Of a stretch of 64,000 nt of DNA, positions 43,591 through 52,402 are shown piece by piece. A program made the position numbers and the translations under genes. The notes below the pieces were generated by a model. It was not told the DNA's origin. It made no database searches and was given only the letters and a program-made list of their open reading frames with translations. Origin of the DNA: Dyella sp. A6 (GTDB lineage: Bacteria; Pseudomonadota; Gammaproteobacteria; Xanthomonadales; Rhodanobacteraceae); contig NZ_CP132911.1 of assembly GCF_036320485.1 (NCBI RefSeq), forward strand, positions 2,356,001-2,420,000. The letters are read 5' to 3'. Each line of letters opens with the position of its first letter. The first letter of the stretch is position 1.

Positions 43591-44001
43591 TCAACTCCTC
43601 TGCTGCACGCGCAACAGGTTGCCGGCCGGATCGCGCACGGCGCAGTCGCGCACCCCGTACGGCTGCATGGTGGGTTCCTCGACGATCTCGGCGCCACTGG
43701 CCTGGATGCGCTCGAACGCCGCATCGAGATCCGGCGTTGCCAGCAACATGATCGCGTAGGTTCCCTTGGCCATCATCTCGGCGATGGTGCGTTTCTCGTC
43801 GTCGGTGACGCCAGGGCTCGCCGCTGGCGGAAACAGCACGATGGACGTACCTGGCTGTTCCGCCGGCCCCATCGTGATCCAGCGCATACCGTTGTAGCCC
43901 ACGTCGTTGCGCACCTCGAAACCGAGCGTGTCGCGGTAGAACGCCAGCGAGGCGTCGGGATCGGTGTGCGGCAGAAAACTGGCGTGAATGCTGATGTCCA
44001 T
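43591..44001 (-). CDS. VOC family protein (glyoxalase/bleomycin-resistance-like)
   Basis: 136 aa. Two beta-alpha-beta-beta-beta repeats of the vicinal oxygen chelate fold: [23 protein letters not shown] at the N-terminus (shown only as family start), RWITMGP, and in the second repeat [28 protein letters not shown]. The DPxGN ending is the usual signature. Start ATG at 44001 is preceded by a perfect AGGAGGT, whereas an in-frame ATG at 44034 overlaps the AraC stop. Substrate unknown. Confidence 0.88.
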   Translation of the reverse strand: MDISIHASFLPHTDPDASLAFYRDTLGFEVRNDVGYNGMRWITMGPAEQPGTSIVLFPPAASPGVTDDEKRTIAEMMAKGTYAIMLLATPDLDAAFERIQASGAEIVEEPTMQPYGVRDCAVRDPAGNLLRVQQRS

Positions 44002-44030
44002 GCGTGCGATACCTCCTGTGGAAGAAGCCG

Positions 44031-44480
44031 TCATGCTAGATCCGGAGTCGCGGCCGGCGCTTCTCGATTCCTGATCGGTCGCGTCACCTGCCTTGCCACG
44101 CAGGAAGGCAGCCCCTCCGTCGCAAGTGCCGCGTCGCGCCGGTAGGCACTGGGTGACATGCCCACCAGCTCGGCAAAGCGCGTACTGAAGGTACCCAGCG
44201 AGGCACATCCCACCGCGAAGCAGACCTCGGTGACACCCAGGTCGCCCCGCCGCAACAGGGCCATTGCGCGCTCGATGCGACGGGTCATCAGGTAGCTGTA
44301 GGGCGACTCGCCGAAGGCCGCCCTGAACTGGCGACTCAGGTGACCGGCCGACATGCCGATGCCACGTGCCAGCACATCGACATTCAGCGGCCGCGCATAC
44401 TCGCGGTCGATGCGATCGCGCACGTGGCGCAACCGTGCCAGGTCACGCAACTGCACTGCCGAAGCGGGTTCGCGGGTCAT
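44031..44480 (-). CDS. AraC family transcriptional regulator, DNA-binding domain only
   Basis: 149 aa, essentially the two helix-turn-helix units of AraC/XylS: LNVDVLARGIGMSAGHLSRQFRAAFGESPYSYL (first unit, motifs abutting) and GVTEVCFAVGCASLGTFSTRFAELVGMSPSAYRR (second unit). There is no effector-binding domain. It presumably controls the downstream VOC and DUF1801 genes, which follow at 29 and 4 bp on the same strand. Confidence 0.9.
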   Translation of the reverse strand: MTREPASAVQLRDLARLRHVRDRIDREYARPLNVDVLARGIGMSAGHLSRQFRAAFGESPYSYLMTRRIERAMALLRRGDLGVTEVCFAVGCASLGTFSTRFAELVGMSPSAYRRDAALATEGLPSCVARQVTRPIRNREAPAATPDLA

Positions 44481-44555
44481 CGCCGGATCGTCCCACGCAG
44501 TACCGACGCGCTCAAGTGCGCAGTTGCACAACCCCTGGGCAAGTGCCAGCCACGC

Positions 44556-46415
44556 CTAGTCCGACCATGCCGTATGCAGCGGCACCAGCCATGGATGATC
44601 CGGGCGCGAACGGCTGTCCAGATGATTGACGTCGCCGGGGCAACCGGTGCCTTGCGCGACCCGGGTCAGGCGCTCGTCGCGCGAACGCAGCGCCGTGCTA
44701 TAGCAGCTACCCAGCGAATCGCGGAAGGTCGCGCGCTCGCTGCCCGCCTCGTCATGCGCGAAGCGGCTGCGGTCGAGCGGATCGGGAATGGTGTTGCCGT
44801 CGGCGTGGTCGCGGGTGGCTAGGTTTTCGTCCAGCACGGCGTGATAGACCGCGCCGTGCGCGTCGGTCCGCCGCGTCTCGATACGATGCCCCTGCTTCAT
44901 CGCCACATTGGCGGTGAAATCCTGCCCCTTGGTCCGCATGGTCTTGCGCACGGAGAGGTACAGCGGGTCGCGCTGGCTCAGCGTATAGCCGTCCAGATGA
45001 TGACCATCGAGCGTGCGCTCCACCGCCAGCGAAGTCGTGCCGACCTGATCGATGGTCTCGTCGTAGCGCCTGGCGCCGGGGCGCGCGAAAGTCTGGTGAT
45101 TATGGAATCCGCCGTGGTAGCGCACGGTGGTGACGATCGTGCCGCGCGGCGTGTGCAGGTGCCCGGCGATCACGTACGACTGCACCTGGTCGGTGTCGAT
45201 CGTGCCGATGATGCGCCCCCTGGGGTCCTTGTGCAGGGTGTCGCGCACGACCAGTCCGGCCGGCTGCCGCACCACCAGCGTGTCCCGGATCAACCCGCCA
45301 TGCAGCTCGGTGGCATGTGGGTCCTGGTAGACCAGCAGGTTCGCCGCCACATTGAAAAAGTGGTCGGCGCCCGGCACGCGTACCGCGACGGTGTGCGGCT
45401 GGCCGTCGTCGAGCAGGCCGGCGAACGGCGTCAGGTCCACCCGCGCCGGAATGAAATTGACCGTCTGGATACCCGGTGTGGGCAGCCACAGGTGCGGCGC
45501 CACGCCACCGGTGTAGATCCACGGATAGACCGGCGCCAGCCCGGCCGGCTTGCCGTCCACCAGCACCTCGACACCACGGAAACTGCCGCCGTCGCAGGCC
45601 TCGAACGACTCCAGCGAATAGTCACGCGTCCGTTCCAGGTAGGCCTTGTCGACGCATGTGTACCAGCGCTCGTCATGCGCCTGGCTCTGGGCGATCACGT
45701 CCAGATAGGCCCGTTCCACATTGCGGGGGAACGTGATTTTCCGCGACAGGCTCGCGCTACCGTTTTCCAGCGGCGTCTGCTCGCCGCGCGGATCGCTTCC
45801 GAGCGGATACACCTTGTCGGCCGCCGACGCCGCCTTCTGCCCGTTGCCCGCCGGATAGAAGAGCAGCCGGACATCCGCGTAGATCGGCTGATTGGTGGTG
45901 GGGCTGACCCAGTTGTTGAGAATCATCTGCCCCGCTTCCGCCTGACGGAACAGGGCGGTGTAGTCGGTAAGGTCGCGCGCCGCATGCCAGTGCTGCGCCA
46001 CGTCCGGTTCCGGCTCGATGGTGGTACCGAAGTAGAGGTTCACGCCGCCCAGCCAGATCGCCACCGTGCGGTCGAACTGGCGCCCCGCCGGCACGGAAAA
46101 GTCGGCTTCCAGCACCACCTTGCTCCAGCTGTCGCCGCAGCCCTTCGGCGGCGTGTAGTCGAAACGGTGCGGATGCGCCGCCATCGACGAAGCGTCGCCA
46201 TGGTCGTCGAACGACTCGTGCGCGAACAGCGTCACCACGCAGGGCTTCGTCGCCAGTCGCGACACCGGCGGCTCGGCCGAAGCCACCACCCGCGAACCGA
46301 TCTCGAATCCCGCCCCGGACGCCACCTGCGTCCCCATCGCCGGCCCCATGCCGGCGGCAAGCAGCGCCACCGCACCCGGCAGCCAGCGCCACCCCATCAT
46401 CGTTTTCGCTGTCAC
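44556..46415 (-). CDS. Exported peptide-N4-asparagine amidase (PNGase A-type)
   Basis: 619 aa, GTG at 46415 chosen because GGGAG lies 10 nt upstream; GTG 46424 and ATG 46400 are alternatives. Signal peptide WLPGAVALLAAGMGPAMG. Sequence features of the PNGase A family: FDYTPPKGCGDSWSKVVLEA, VAIWLGGVNLYFGTTIEPEP, PRNVERAYLDVIAQSQAHDE, GSFRGVEVLVDGKPAGLAPV and VYPWIYTGGVAPHLW. The enzyme releases N-glycans from asparagine of glycoproteins. Together with the GH92 mannosidase in the same window it would allow N-glycan harvesting. Alone on the minus strand. Confidence 0.9.
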   Translation of the reverse strand: MTAKTMMGWRWLPGAVALLAAGMGPAMGTQVASGAGFEIGSRVVASAEPPVSRLATKPCVVTLFAHESFDDHGDASSMAAHPHRFDYTPPKGCGDSWSKVVLEADFSVPAGRQFDRTVAIWLGGVNLYFGTTIEPEPDVAQHWHAARDLTDYTALFRQAEAGQMILNNWVSPTTNQPIYADVRLLFYPAGNGQKAASAADKVYPLGSDPRGEQTPLENGSASLSRKITFPRNVERAYLDVIAQSQAHDERWYTCVDKAYLERTRDYSLESFEACDGGSFRGVEVLVDGKPAGLAPVYPWIYTGGVAPHLWLPTPGIQTVNFIPARVDLTPFAGLLDDGQPHTVAVRVPGADHFFNVAANLLVYQDPHATELHGGLIRDTLVVRQPAGLVVRDTLHKDPRGRIIGTIDTDQVQSYVIAGHLHTPRGTIVTTVRYHGGFHNHQTFARPGARRYDETIDQVGTTSLAVERTLDGHHLDGYTLSQRDPLYLSVRKTMRTKGQDFTANVAMKQGHRIETRRTDAHGAVYHAVLDENLATRDHADGNTIPDPLDRSRFAHDEAGSERATFRDSLGSCYSTALRSRDERLTRVAQGTGCPGDVNHLDSRSRPDHPWLVPLHTAWSD

Positions 46416-46656
46416 GACCGTCACCGCTCCCGTTTCCGGCTATTCACGACGTATCGTGCCGGTCCGACGACGAACTGCCAAGCAGCTAACGGCCCGGCCT
46501 AACGAACACATGGGAAGTCATGCAGCCATCACGACCATAAAGACAGACCTCGACCAGCAGAGCGCCCCTGCGATTGGCGATGCCAATTTGGATCTCAAAC
46601 ACCCGGCTTTGCCAGCATGGCAAGCGATATGAGGCGCGTTCGAGTGGAACGCGCGC
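46416..46656. other. Gene-free region at the edge of the low-GC patch
   Basis: No coding frame of note. GCCTAAC at 46495-46501 is followed by no matching attC partner, so it is not read as an integron site. The boundary of the low-GC sequence starts near 46600. Confidence 0.35.
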
Positions 46657-47271
46657 TCAGAGATCATGGCTTGGCAACCAAGGATTAATGTCGCGCTTTC
46701 GCCCCTTACGTATCTGCTCAGCAGCCTGAGGAAAGACATAGGCTGTTGGAACGCGCGCTCTATTGCTCAATGACTCAACCAAAGGGATTTTCTCGGCAGA
46801 CCTGTCGAGAAAGCGAATCAGCGCTCGCCACCATTTCTTGGCCTCGGGATGTGCTGACTTACCTATGGATTTGTAGTGATCGATAGCCCAAGAAAACTCA
46901 GAGCGGGCAAGGTTACCGGATGCCTCGCATCCATCTTCCGCAAACGTGAAGTGATATGGCCCGGGAAGGTTCGCTCCAAACCAGGGACAGGTAGCCCCTT
47001 CGTAATCCAAGGACTGCGTCCATCCCCAAAAGGCGTCGTCGACAACCTGATCTGGGACATCTTGGTGACCAGAAGGAATATTGAGCGAACCGCTTTGGAT
47101 ATGCCAGATTGCATATCTCTGTTGCTCAAGCGTCTCAAGGCACCGCACTGCCCTCCACTTGTAAACTTTCCCGCGCTCGTCCGATTTCACGATCCAGGCC
47201 ACGTCCGCAGAGTCATTGATCCACGTTCGAATTGCCTCGGCATCACGCCTTGTTGCATAAATAATGGGCAT
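46657..47271 (-). CDS. Orphan low-GC gene, function unknown
   Basis: 204 aa from ATG at 47271. GC content and codon use are clearly lower than in neighbours, with codons such as ATA, AAT and TTG throughout, indicating recent acquisition. The protein is soluble, rich in Trp (residues such as WINDSADVAWIV, CPWFGANLPGPYHFTF, EFSWAIDHYKSIG, KKWWRALIRFLDRSAEK) and ends basic. No family recognised; such solitary low-GC genes are often toxins, immunity proteins or orphan nucleases, but nothing in the sequence decides this. It points away from the downstream S15/CocE-type gene. Confidence 0.65.
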   Translation of the reverse strand: MPIIYATRRDAEAIRTWINDSADVAWIVKSDERGKVYKWRAVRCLETLEQQRYAIWHIQSGSLNIPSGHQDVPDQVVDDAFWGWTQSLDYEGATCPWFGANLPGPYHFTFAEDGCEASGNLARSEFSWAIDHYKSIGKSAHPEAKKWWRALIRFLDRSAEKIPLVESLSNRARVPTAYVFPQAAEQIRKGRKRDINPWLPSHDL

Positions 47272-47622
47272 TGTCTCGCCTAAACATAATCACCCCTTCC
47301 AGAGATGCTAAAGAATGTATGTACGCCTATTCCGGTCCACGTGAAAGGCATGCCTCGGATCATTTTTATCCGTCGCTACAAAGCCTCGACTAATCATACC
47401 GGCTGGCAGCCTGATCAATACTGACCTTCGGCGTAGCGCAATCAGTCCGGTGTCGGTATCTCGTGACACAACGACACCAATACCACGTGCAGCCAGTGCT
47501 GGGCTGGCTCGGCGTCGACTCCGGGCACGCTAGCCACACCGATCATGTCGTCATGGATTGCCAAACCCCTACCGACATTCGCATAGTGGCGGGTGCAACC
47601 ACCCCATGAGGATGTCCCCCAC
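47272..47622. other. Low-GC gene-free stretch
   Basis: No gene recognised; AT-richer than the surroundings up to about 47590. No direct repeats flanking the 46600-47600 patch were found by eye, and no integrase is near. Confidence 0.35.
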
Positions 47623-49566
47623 ATGAAGAAGACCGCCCTGGCATCGGCGCTGATCGCGCTTGCCTGCACCTTGTCGGCCGCCACGTTCAGTGCGTCCGCG
47701 ACGGACCAGCATGCGCTGAAGGTCACCCCCGACATGATCCAGACCGGATCGGACATTCCGACTCACTGGAGGCAGCCGGAAGGCAATTTCGACTACATCA
47801 AGCGCGAGGTGATGATCCCGATGCGCGATGGCGTGAAGCTGCATACGGTGATCCTGATTCCGAAGGGCGCGCACGACCTGCCGATGCTGCTGGAGCGCAC
47901 CCCGTACAACGCCGAGGGCTTCGTGCCGAACGACAGTCCGCACATGGCCGACGCCGTGTGGTCGGGCGACAAGGACTGGGCCGACGGCAGTTATATCCTG
48001 GTCTGGCAGGACATCCGCGGCAAGTACGGCTCGCAGGGCAAGTACATCATGACGCGCCCGCCGATGGGCCCGCTCAACCCCACCAAGACCGACGACACCA
48101 CCGACGCCTGGGACACCATCGCGTGGCTGGTGAAGCACGTCAAACAGTCGAACGGCAAGGTCGGCATGATCGGCTCGTCCTACGACGGCTGGACGGTGGC
48201 CATGGCGCTGCTGCACCCGAACCCCGCACTGAAGGTCGCGGCGCCGGAGAGCCCGATGATCGACGGCTGGATGGGCGACGACTGGTACCACTACGGTGCG
48301 CTGCGTCAGATCAACCTGGACTACTTCACCGAGCAGATGACCGCCCAGGGCTCGGGCGAAAGCGTGCCGCGCGAAAACCACGACGACTACACCAACTTCC
48401 TCGAAGCCGGCTCGGCCGGCGCCTATGCCGACGCGCACGGCTTCAAGCAGCTGCCCTGGTGGAACCGCTTCTCCGCACACCCGGCCTATGACGCTTTCTG
48501 GCAGCTGCAGGCGCTGGACAAGCTGCTCGCCAAGCACCCGTCCAACGTGCCCACCATGTGGCTGCAGGGCCTGTGGGACCAGGAGGACATCTACGGCGCC
48601 GTGCATGCCTGGGAAGCCCTGGTGAAGGCCGGCCATCGCGCCAACAACCACCTGGTGATCGGTCCGTGGTGGCATAGTCAGATCAACCGCAGCGGCCGCC
48701 ACCTCGGTCCGCTGAAGTGGCCGGGCAACACCACCGCCGAATTCCGCCGCCAGGTGATGATCCCCTGGTTCAACCACTACCTGCGCGGCACCCCGCTGGC
48801 CAAGCCGCTGCCGGACGCGATGATCTACAACCCGGTGGCGAAGCGCTGGGACGACTTCGCCGACTGGAAGGTGGCCAGCGCGCAGAAGCTCACGCCGCTG
48901 TACCTGCAGGCGCACATGGGCCTTGGCTTCGAACAGCCCGCCGGCGGCGGTGACAGCTATGTCTCCGATCCGGCCAAGCCGGTGCCCTACCTGCCGCGCC
49001 CGATCCCGGCCAATGACGAGGCCCGCTGGCGCACCTGGCTGGTCCACGACCAACGCTTCGTGGCGGACCGTCCCGACGTGCTCTCGTACACCACGCCGGT
49101 GCTGACCAGGACCGTGACCGTGCAGGGTGCGCCGATCGCCGACATCTTCGCCAAGACCACCGGCACCGACGGCGATTTCGTGGTCAAGCTGATCGACGTC
49201 TACCCGGGCAGCGACCCCACCGATCCGGCCATGGGCGGCTACGAGCTGCCGGTATCGCTCGACATTTTCCGCGGGCGCTACCGCAAGAGCTTCGCCGACC
49301 CGTCGCCGATCCCGGCCAATGTGGTGCAGGAATACAAGTTCCGCCTGCCGACGATCAACTACGAGTTCAAGCCAGGCCACCGCATCATGGTGCAGATCCA
49401 GTCCAGCCTGTTCCCGCTGTACGACCGCAACCCGCAGACCTACGTGCCCAACATCCTGTTCGCCAAGCCCTCGGACTACAAGAAGGCCACGATCACGATC
49501 GAGCACGGCCCGGACGGACGCAGCGCGGTGCTGCTGCCGGTCGTTGCGGGTGCCGGCAGTCACTGA
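47623..49566 (+). CDS. Secreted S15/CocE-NonD family hydrolase
   Basis: 647 aa from ATG at 47623 (GAGGAT 9 nt upstream). Signal peptide MKKTALASALIALACTLSAA...ASA. The N-terminal alpha/beta-hydrolase carries GMIGSSYDGW (nucleophile Ser186 in GxSYxG), WLQGLWDQED (catalytic Asp region) and GPWWHSQ (His). The C-terminal part (from about residue 430) is the beta-jellyroll of X-Pro dipeptidyl-peptidase/CocE proteins (DGDFVVKLIDVYPG, FKPGHRIMVQIQSSLFPLYD). Possible activities are X-Pro dipeptidyl or ester hydrolysis of beta-lactam/alpha-amino-acid esters; by eye it is closest to alpha-amino acid ester hydrolases. A very strong terminator follows. Confidence 0.93.
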   Translation: MKKTALASALIALACTLSAATFSASATDQHALKVTPDMIQTGSDIPTHWRQPEGNFDYIKREVMIPMRDGVKLHTVILIPKGAHDLPMLLERTPYNAEGFVPNDSPHMADAVWSGDKDWADGSYILVWQDIRGKYGSQGKYIMTRPPMGPLNPTKTDDTTDAWDTIAWLVKHVKQSNGKVGMIGSSYDGWTVAMALLHPNPALKVAAPESPMIDGWMGDDWYHYGALRQINLDYFTEQMTAQGSGESVPRENHDDYTNFLEAGSAGAYADAHGFKQLPWWNRFSAHPAYDAFWQLQALDKLLAKHPSNVPTMWLQGLWDQEDIYGAVHAWEALVKAGHRANNHLVIGPWWHSQINRSGRHLGPLKWPGNTTAEFRRQVMIPWFNHYLRGTPLAKPLPDAMIYNPVAKRWDDFADWKVASAQKLTPLYLQAHMGLGFEQPAGGGDSYVSDPAKPVPYLPRPIPANDEARWRTWLVHDQRFVADRPDVLSYTTPVLTRTVTVQGAPIADIFAKTTGTDGDFVVKLIDVYPGSDPTDPAMGGYELPVSLDIFRGRYRKSFADPSPIPANVVQEYKFRLPTINYEFKPGHRIMVQIQSSLFPLYDRNPQTYVPNILFAKPSDYKKATITIEHGPDGRSAVLLPVVAGAGSH

Positions 49567-49593
49567 GCCGGGCACCAGGCAACGCAGTTGCAG

Positions 49594-49632
49594 AAAGGCC
49601 CGCTCCACGCTTCGTCGTGGAGCGGGCCTTTT
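49594..49632 (+). terminator. Rho-independent terminator
   Basis: A 16-bp perfect stem AAAGGCCCGCTCCACG with its complement, loop CTTCGT, then T4, 27 bp after the hydrolase stop. Flanked by A3 and T4, so it may work from both sides. Confidence 0.92.
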
Positions 49633-49733
49633 CATATCAGCCAGCGGAAGCGAATGTATGGCGGGGCGTGTCGAGGCAGCAGGCGGCCGTTCGTCACATC
49701 CAGAATCGACATCGTTCCGACAGGAGTAGAGGC

Positions 49734-50348
49734 ATGCGCAAGCTCATCGTTCCCGCGTTCATCAGCCTCGATGGCGTCATGCAGGCACCCGGTGGTCCGC
49801 AGGAAGACACCAGCAACGGCTTCGTCCGTGGCGGCTGGATCTGGCCCTATGCCGACAGTTCCATCAAGCCGATGGACGGGCTGTTCGAACAGCCGATCGA
49901 CCTGCTGCTGGGACGACGCACCTACGACATCTTCGCCAGCTACTGGCCGCAGGTGCCCGCCGATGCACCGCACCGAGGCATCGCCGACCGCTTCAACCAG
50001 GCCGCCAAGCATGTCGCCACCCATCATGCCGACACGCTCGACTGGCAGAACAGCTACAGCCTGGGACTGGACATCCTCGCCACGGTCCGCGCCCTCAAAC
50101 TTGCCGACGGTCCCGACCTGGTCACCCAGGGCAGCAGCGAACTGGTCCACCAGTTGCTGGCCAGCGACCTGGTGGACGAGCTGCGCCTGCTGGTCTACCC
50201 GCTGCTGCTCGGCGCCGGCAAGCGGCTGTTCGACGACCGTGCGCAGGCGGCGGCCTTCCGCCTCGCATCGAGCAAGACCACGCCCGGCGGCGTGCAGGTC
50301 AACCGTTACCTGCACGAAGGCCCGGTACGCACCGGCTCGTTCGGCTGA
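49734..50348 (+). CDS. Dihydrofolate reductase-like family protein (RibD C-terminal type)
   Basis: 204 aa from ATG at 49734 (AGGAG 8 nt upstream). MRKLIVPAFISLDGVMQAPG, LLGRRTYDIFASYWP, LVTQGSSELVHQLLASDLVDEL and LVYPLLLGAGKRLFDD are the signature of the DHFR-like RibD C-terminal domain family found as stand-alone proteins. The family binds NADPH; a reductase role is inferred, substrate unknown. It stands alone between a terminator and the glycosyltransferase gene. Confidence 0.88.
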   Translation: MRKLIVPAFISLDGVMQAPGGPQEDTSNGFVRGGWIWPYADSSIKPMDGLFEQPIDLLLGRRTYDIFASYWPQVPADAPHRGIADRFNQAAKHVATHHADTLDWQNSYSLGLDILATVRALKLADGPDLVTQGSSELVHQLLASDLVDELRLLVYPLLLGAGKRLFDDRAQAAAFRLASSKTTPGGVQVNRYLHEGPVRTGSFG

Positions 50349-50438
50349 AAACGGCCAGGCCCAGCCCGACCCACCATCACGATTGCAACCGGACACGCTG
50401 TAACCAAACCTGACATCTTCCGTGGCTAGACTGGGTCC

Positions 50439-51539
50439 ATGCGAATCCTGTACGGCGTTCAGACGACGGGACGGGGACACCTGGTGCGTGCCCGGGCGCT
50501 CATCGCGGCGCTGAAGGCACGCGGCCACGAGGTGCACACCCTGTTCAGCGGACCACCGGTCGAAACCGTGTGGCTGGATGCCGTTTTCGAACCGTGGACC
50601 GTGCGCGAAGGGCTGACCCACATCTCGATCGACGGGCGCGTCAGCTATCTGGCCACCGCTCGCCGCCTGCGCCTGCTGCAGCTGGTGCGGGACGTGCAAC
50701 GCTTCGATGCTGGCGGCTTCGATCTGGTGATCTCGGACTACGAACCGATCAGCGCCCGCATTGCCCGGCGCGTGGGACTGCCCAGCATCGGCGTCGGCCA
50801 CTTGTATGCCTACGCGCACCGCGTGCCGATGGCCGGCCACAACCTGCTCAATCATGCGGTGATGCGCCGCTTCGCCCCGGTGGACATGCCGCTCGGCCTG
50901 CACTGGCATCACTTCGGCCAGCCGATCCTGCCGCCGATGATCCTGCCCGACGTGCCCGCGCCCGCCGACGTCACCGAAGACGGTCCGGTGCTGGTCTACC
51001 TGGGTTTCGAATCGCTCGACGCCGTGACCGCGCTGCTCGGCGGGCTGCGCGACACGCGGTTCCGCATCTACACACGCGTCGATGCGCCCCGGCAACTCGG
51101 CAACCTGGAACTGATGCCGATCGATCGCACCCGCTTCCTGGCGGACCTGGTGCGCGCACGCGGGGTGATCTGCAATACCGGATTCTCGCTGGTCAGCGAG
51201 GCGCTGCACCTGGGCAAGCGTATCCTGACCAAGCCGGTCCGCCATCAGACCGAACAGGAGTCCAATGCCGAGTCGCTGGAACAGCTCGGCCTGGCCACGG
51301 TCTGCCGCACGCTCGATGCACGCACCATCACAACATGGCTGGACAGCCCGGTTCCCGTGCCGATGCACTACCCCGACGTGATGCATGCCGTGCTCGCCTG
51401 GATCGACGAGCGGCAAGACCGCCCGTTGCAGGCGCTGGCCGACATGCTGTGGTCGCAGGTCGGCGGCATTCGCCCGGACCTGCTCCGGCCATCCGCCCTC
51501 TCCGCCAGCCCCTTGGCCTGTGCGCAGACAGGGCCATGA
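50439..51539 (+). CDS. GT28-like glycosyltransferase family protein
   Basis: 366 aa. Begins MRILYGVQTTGRGHLVRARALI, the N-terminus of the MurG/MJ1255-type glycosyltransferases (GTGRGHLxRA nucleotide-diphospho-sugar site). The C-terminal domain has LVYLGFESLD, DRTRFLADLVRARGVICNTG and GFSLVSEALHLGKRILTKPV, followed by EQESNAESL, the donor-binding loop. The acceptor and sugar are unknown; family members act on UDP-sugars, glycolipid or polysaccharide intermediates. No transmembrane span. Not in an evident operon. Confidence 0.85.
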   Translation: MRILYGVQTTGRGHLVRARALIAALKARGHEVHTLFSGPPVETVWLDAVFEPWTVREGLTHISIDGRVSYLATARRLRLLQLVRDVQRFDAGGFDLVISDYEPISARIARRVGLPSIGVGHLYAYAHRVPMAGHNLLNHAVMRRFAPVDMPLGLHWHHFGQPILPPMILPDVPAPADVTEDGPVLVYLGFESLDAVTALLGGLRDTRFRIYTRVDAPRQLGNLELMPIDRTRFLADLVRARGVICNTGFSLVSEALHLGKRILTKPVRHQTEQESNAESLEQLGLATVCRTLDARTITTWLDSPVPVPMHYPDVMHAVLAWIDERQDRPLQALADMLWSQVGGIRPDLLRPSALSASPLACAQTGP

Positions 51540-51577
51540 CGCTTGTGCAGCGACGCAGTGCTTGATCAGGACGTGCC

Positions 51578-51955
51578 TTAGCGTGTGCTGCCTTCGTGGG
51601 CTGCCGCCGGCGACCCGGCTCCATGAAAGACAACCATCAGGATGCGTTCGCGCTGATAGGGTTTCTGCAATGCATAGATGCCGAACACGGCAATCAGCGA
51701 GGCCGCACCCAGACCGAGCAGCGTGCCGAGAGCTCTGCGTTTCATGAAGGTTCTCCCCAGTTCGTAGGACGTGCGTTCCCGAATCGCGGACCACGTGCAA
51801 CCCAGCGCCCAATGCAACGCGGCCTGACGTGATCCGATGTAAGCCATCTCGTTGAGCATCGCCTCGGCCCACTCCTCGCGATGCGGCGGCAATAGCCAGG
51901 CGGCGAAGCGGACTGCCTTTGCCATTGCCGCGAATGTCCGCAGGCGCGCGACCAT
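51578..51955 (-). CDS. Membrane protein coupled to PadR
   Basis: 125 aa with one central hydrophobic span (RALGTLLGLGAASLIAVFGIYAL) after a helical region. The N-terminal LRTFAAMAKAVRFAAWLLPPHREEWAEAMLNEM matches the conserved motif (LLPPHREEWA-E-AM-NE) seen in small proteins that follow PadR regulators. The start ATG at 51955 shares a base with the PadR TGA (TGATG), a strong coupling signal. Probably a membrane component controlled by the adjacent PadR protein. Confidence 0.75.
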   Translation of the reverse strand: MVARLRTFAAMAKAVRFAAWLLPPHREEWAEAMLNEMAYIGSRQAALHWALGCTWSAIRERTSYELGRTFMKRRALGTLLGLGAASLIAVFGIYALQKPYQRERILMVVFHGAGSPAAAHEGSTR

Positions 51956-52263
51956 CAGGTCTGCTCCGGCGACAACGGTCGCCATGGCGCGCTCAAATCC
52001 GACGCATGCTGCACGGCGTAAGCCGCCCCCTCCGCAGTCAACCGATACAGTTTTCTCGGCGGACGCCCCTGATGTGGTGATGGCTGCCATTTCGATTCGA
52101 GCATGCCCCGATCACTCAGACGCATGAGGATGGGATACAGCGTGCCGGACGGGAGCCCAGTCCGCTCGGACAGGTCATATCCATGCAGCCATTGCCGCCG
52201 CTGTGACAGCAGCGCCGACAGCAGCATGCGGGTCTGTGTCGAAGGGGTGCGAACGGGAGACAT
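51955..52263 (-). CDS. PadR family transcriptional regulator
   Basis: 102 aa, one PadR winged helix: LLSALLSQRRQWLHGYDLSERTGLPSGTLYPIL (in two motifs; GYDL and TLYPILMRL are the signature) and YRLTAEGAAYAVQ. The start ATG at 52263 lies directly downstream of TATATA, and a 14-bp palindrome covers that -10 region, so it probably represses itself. It is followed with TGATG overlap by the membrane protein gene. Confidence 0.9.
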   Translation of the reverse strand: MSPVRTPSTQTRMLLSALLSQRRQWLHGYDLSERTGLPSGTLYPILMRLSDRGMLESKWQPSPHQGRPPRKLYRLTAEGAAYAVQHASDLSAPWRPLSPEQT

Positions 52264-52271
52264 GACATAAC

Positions 52272-52285
52272 TCTATATATATAGA
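52272..52285. promoter_or_regulatory. Palindromic operator over the padR promoter
   Basis: TCTATATATATAGA, a perfect 14-bp palindrome, 9 bp from the padR ATG. It contains the TATA -10 box, so the mRNA would start within a few bases of the ATG. No Shine-Dalgarno is present. Candidate PadR autoregulatory site. Confidence 0.6.
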
Positions 52286-52402
52286 TTATTGCTGGCAATA
52301 GCTGCCTGTCAGGCCCTGACCGACGCCTGGACCAGCGCCGCAAGCTTGAGAACGCACACTTCGCCCCGATGCTCAGGACTCCGGGACTTCCAGCATGTGT
52401 CC

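Noticed and set aside
46490..46505. GCCTAAC near the low-GC patch, which resembles the left end of an integron attC site.
   Set aside because: No matching GTTRRRY partner was found at attC distance on either side, and no integrase is near.
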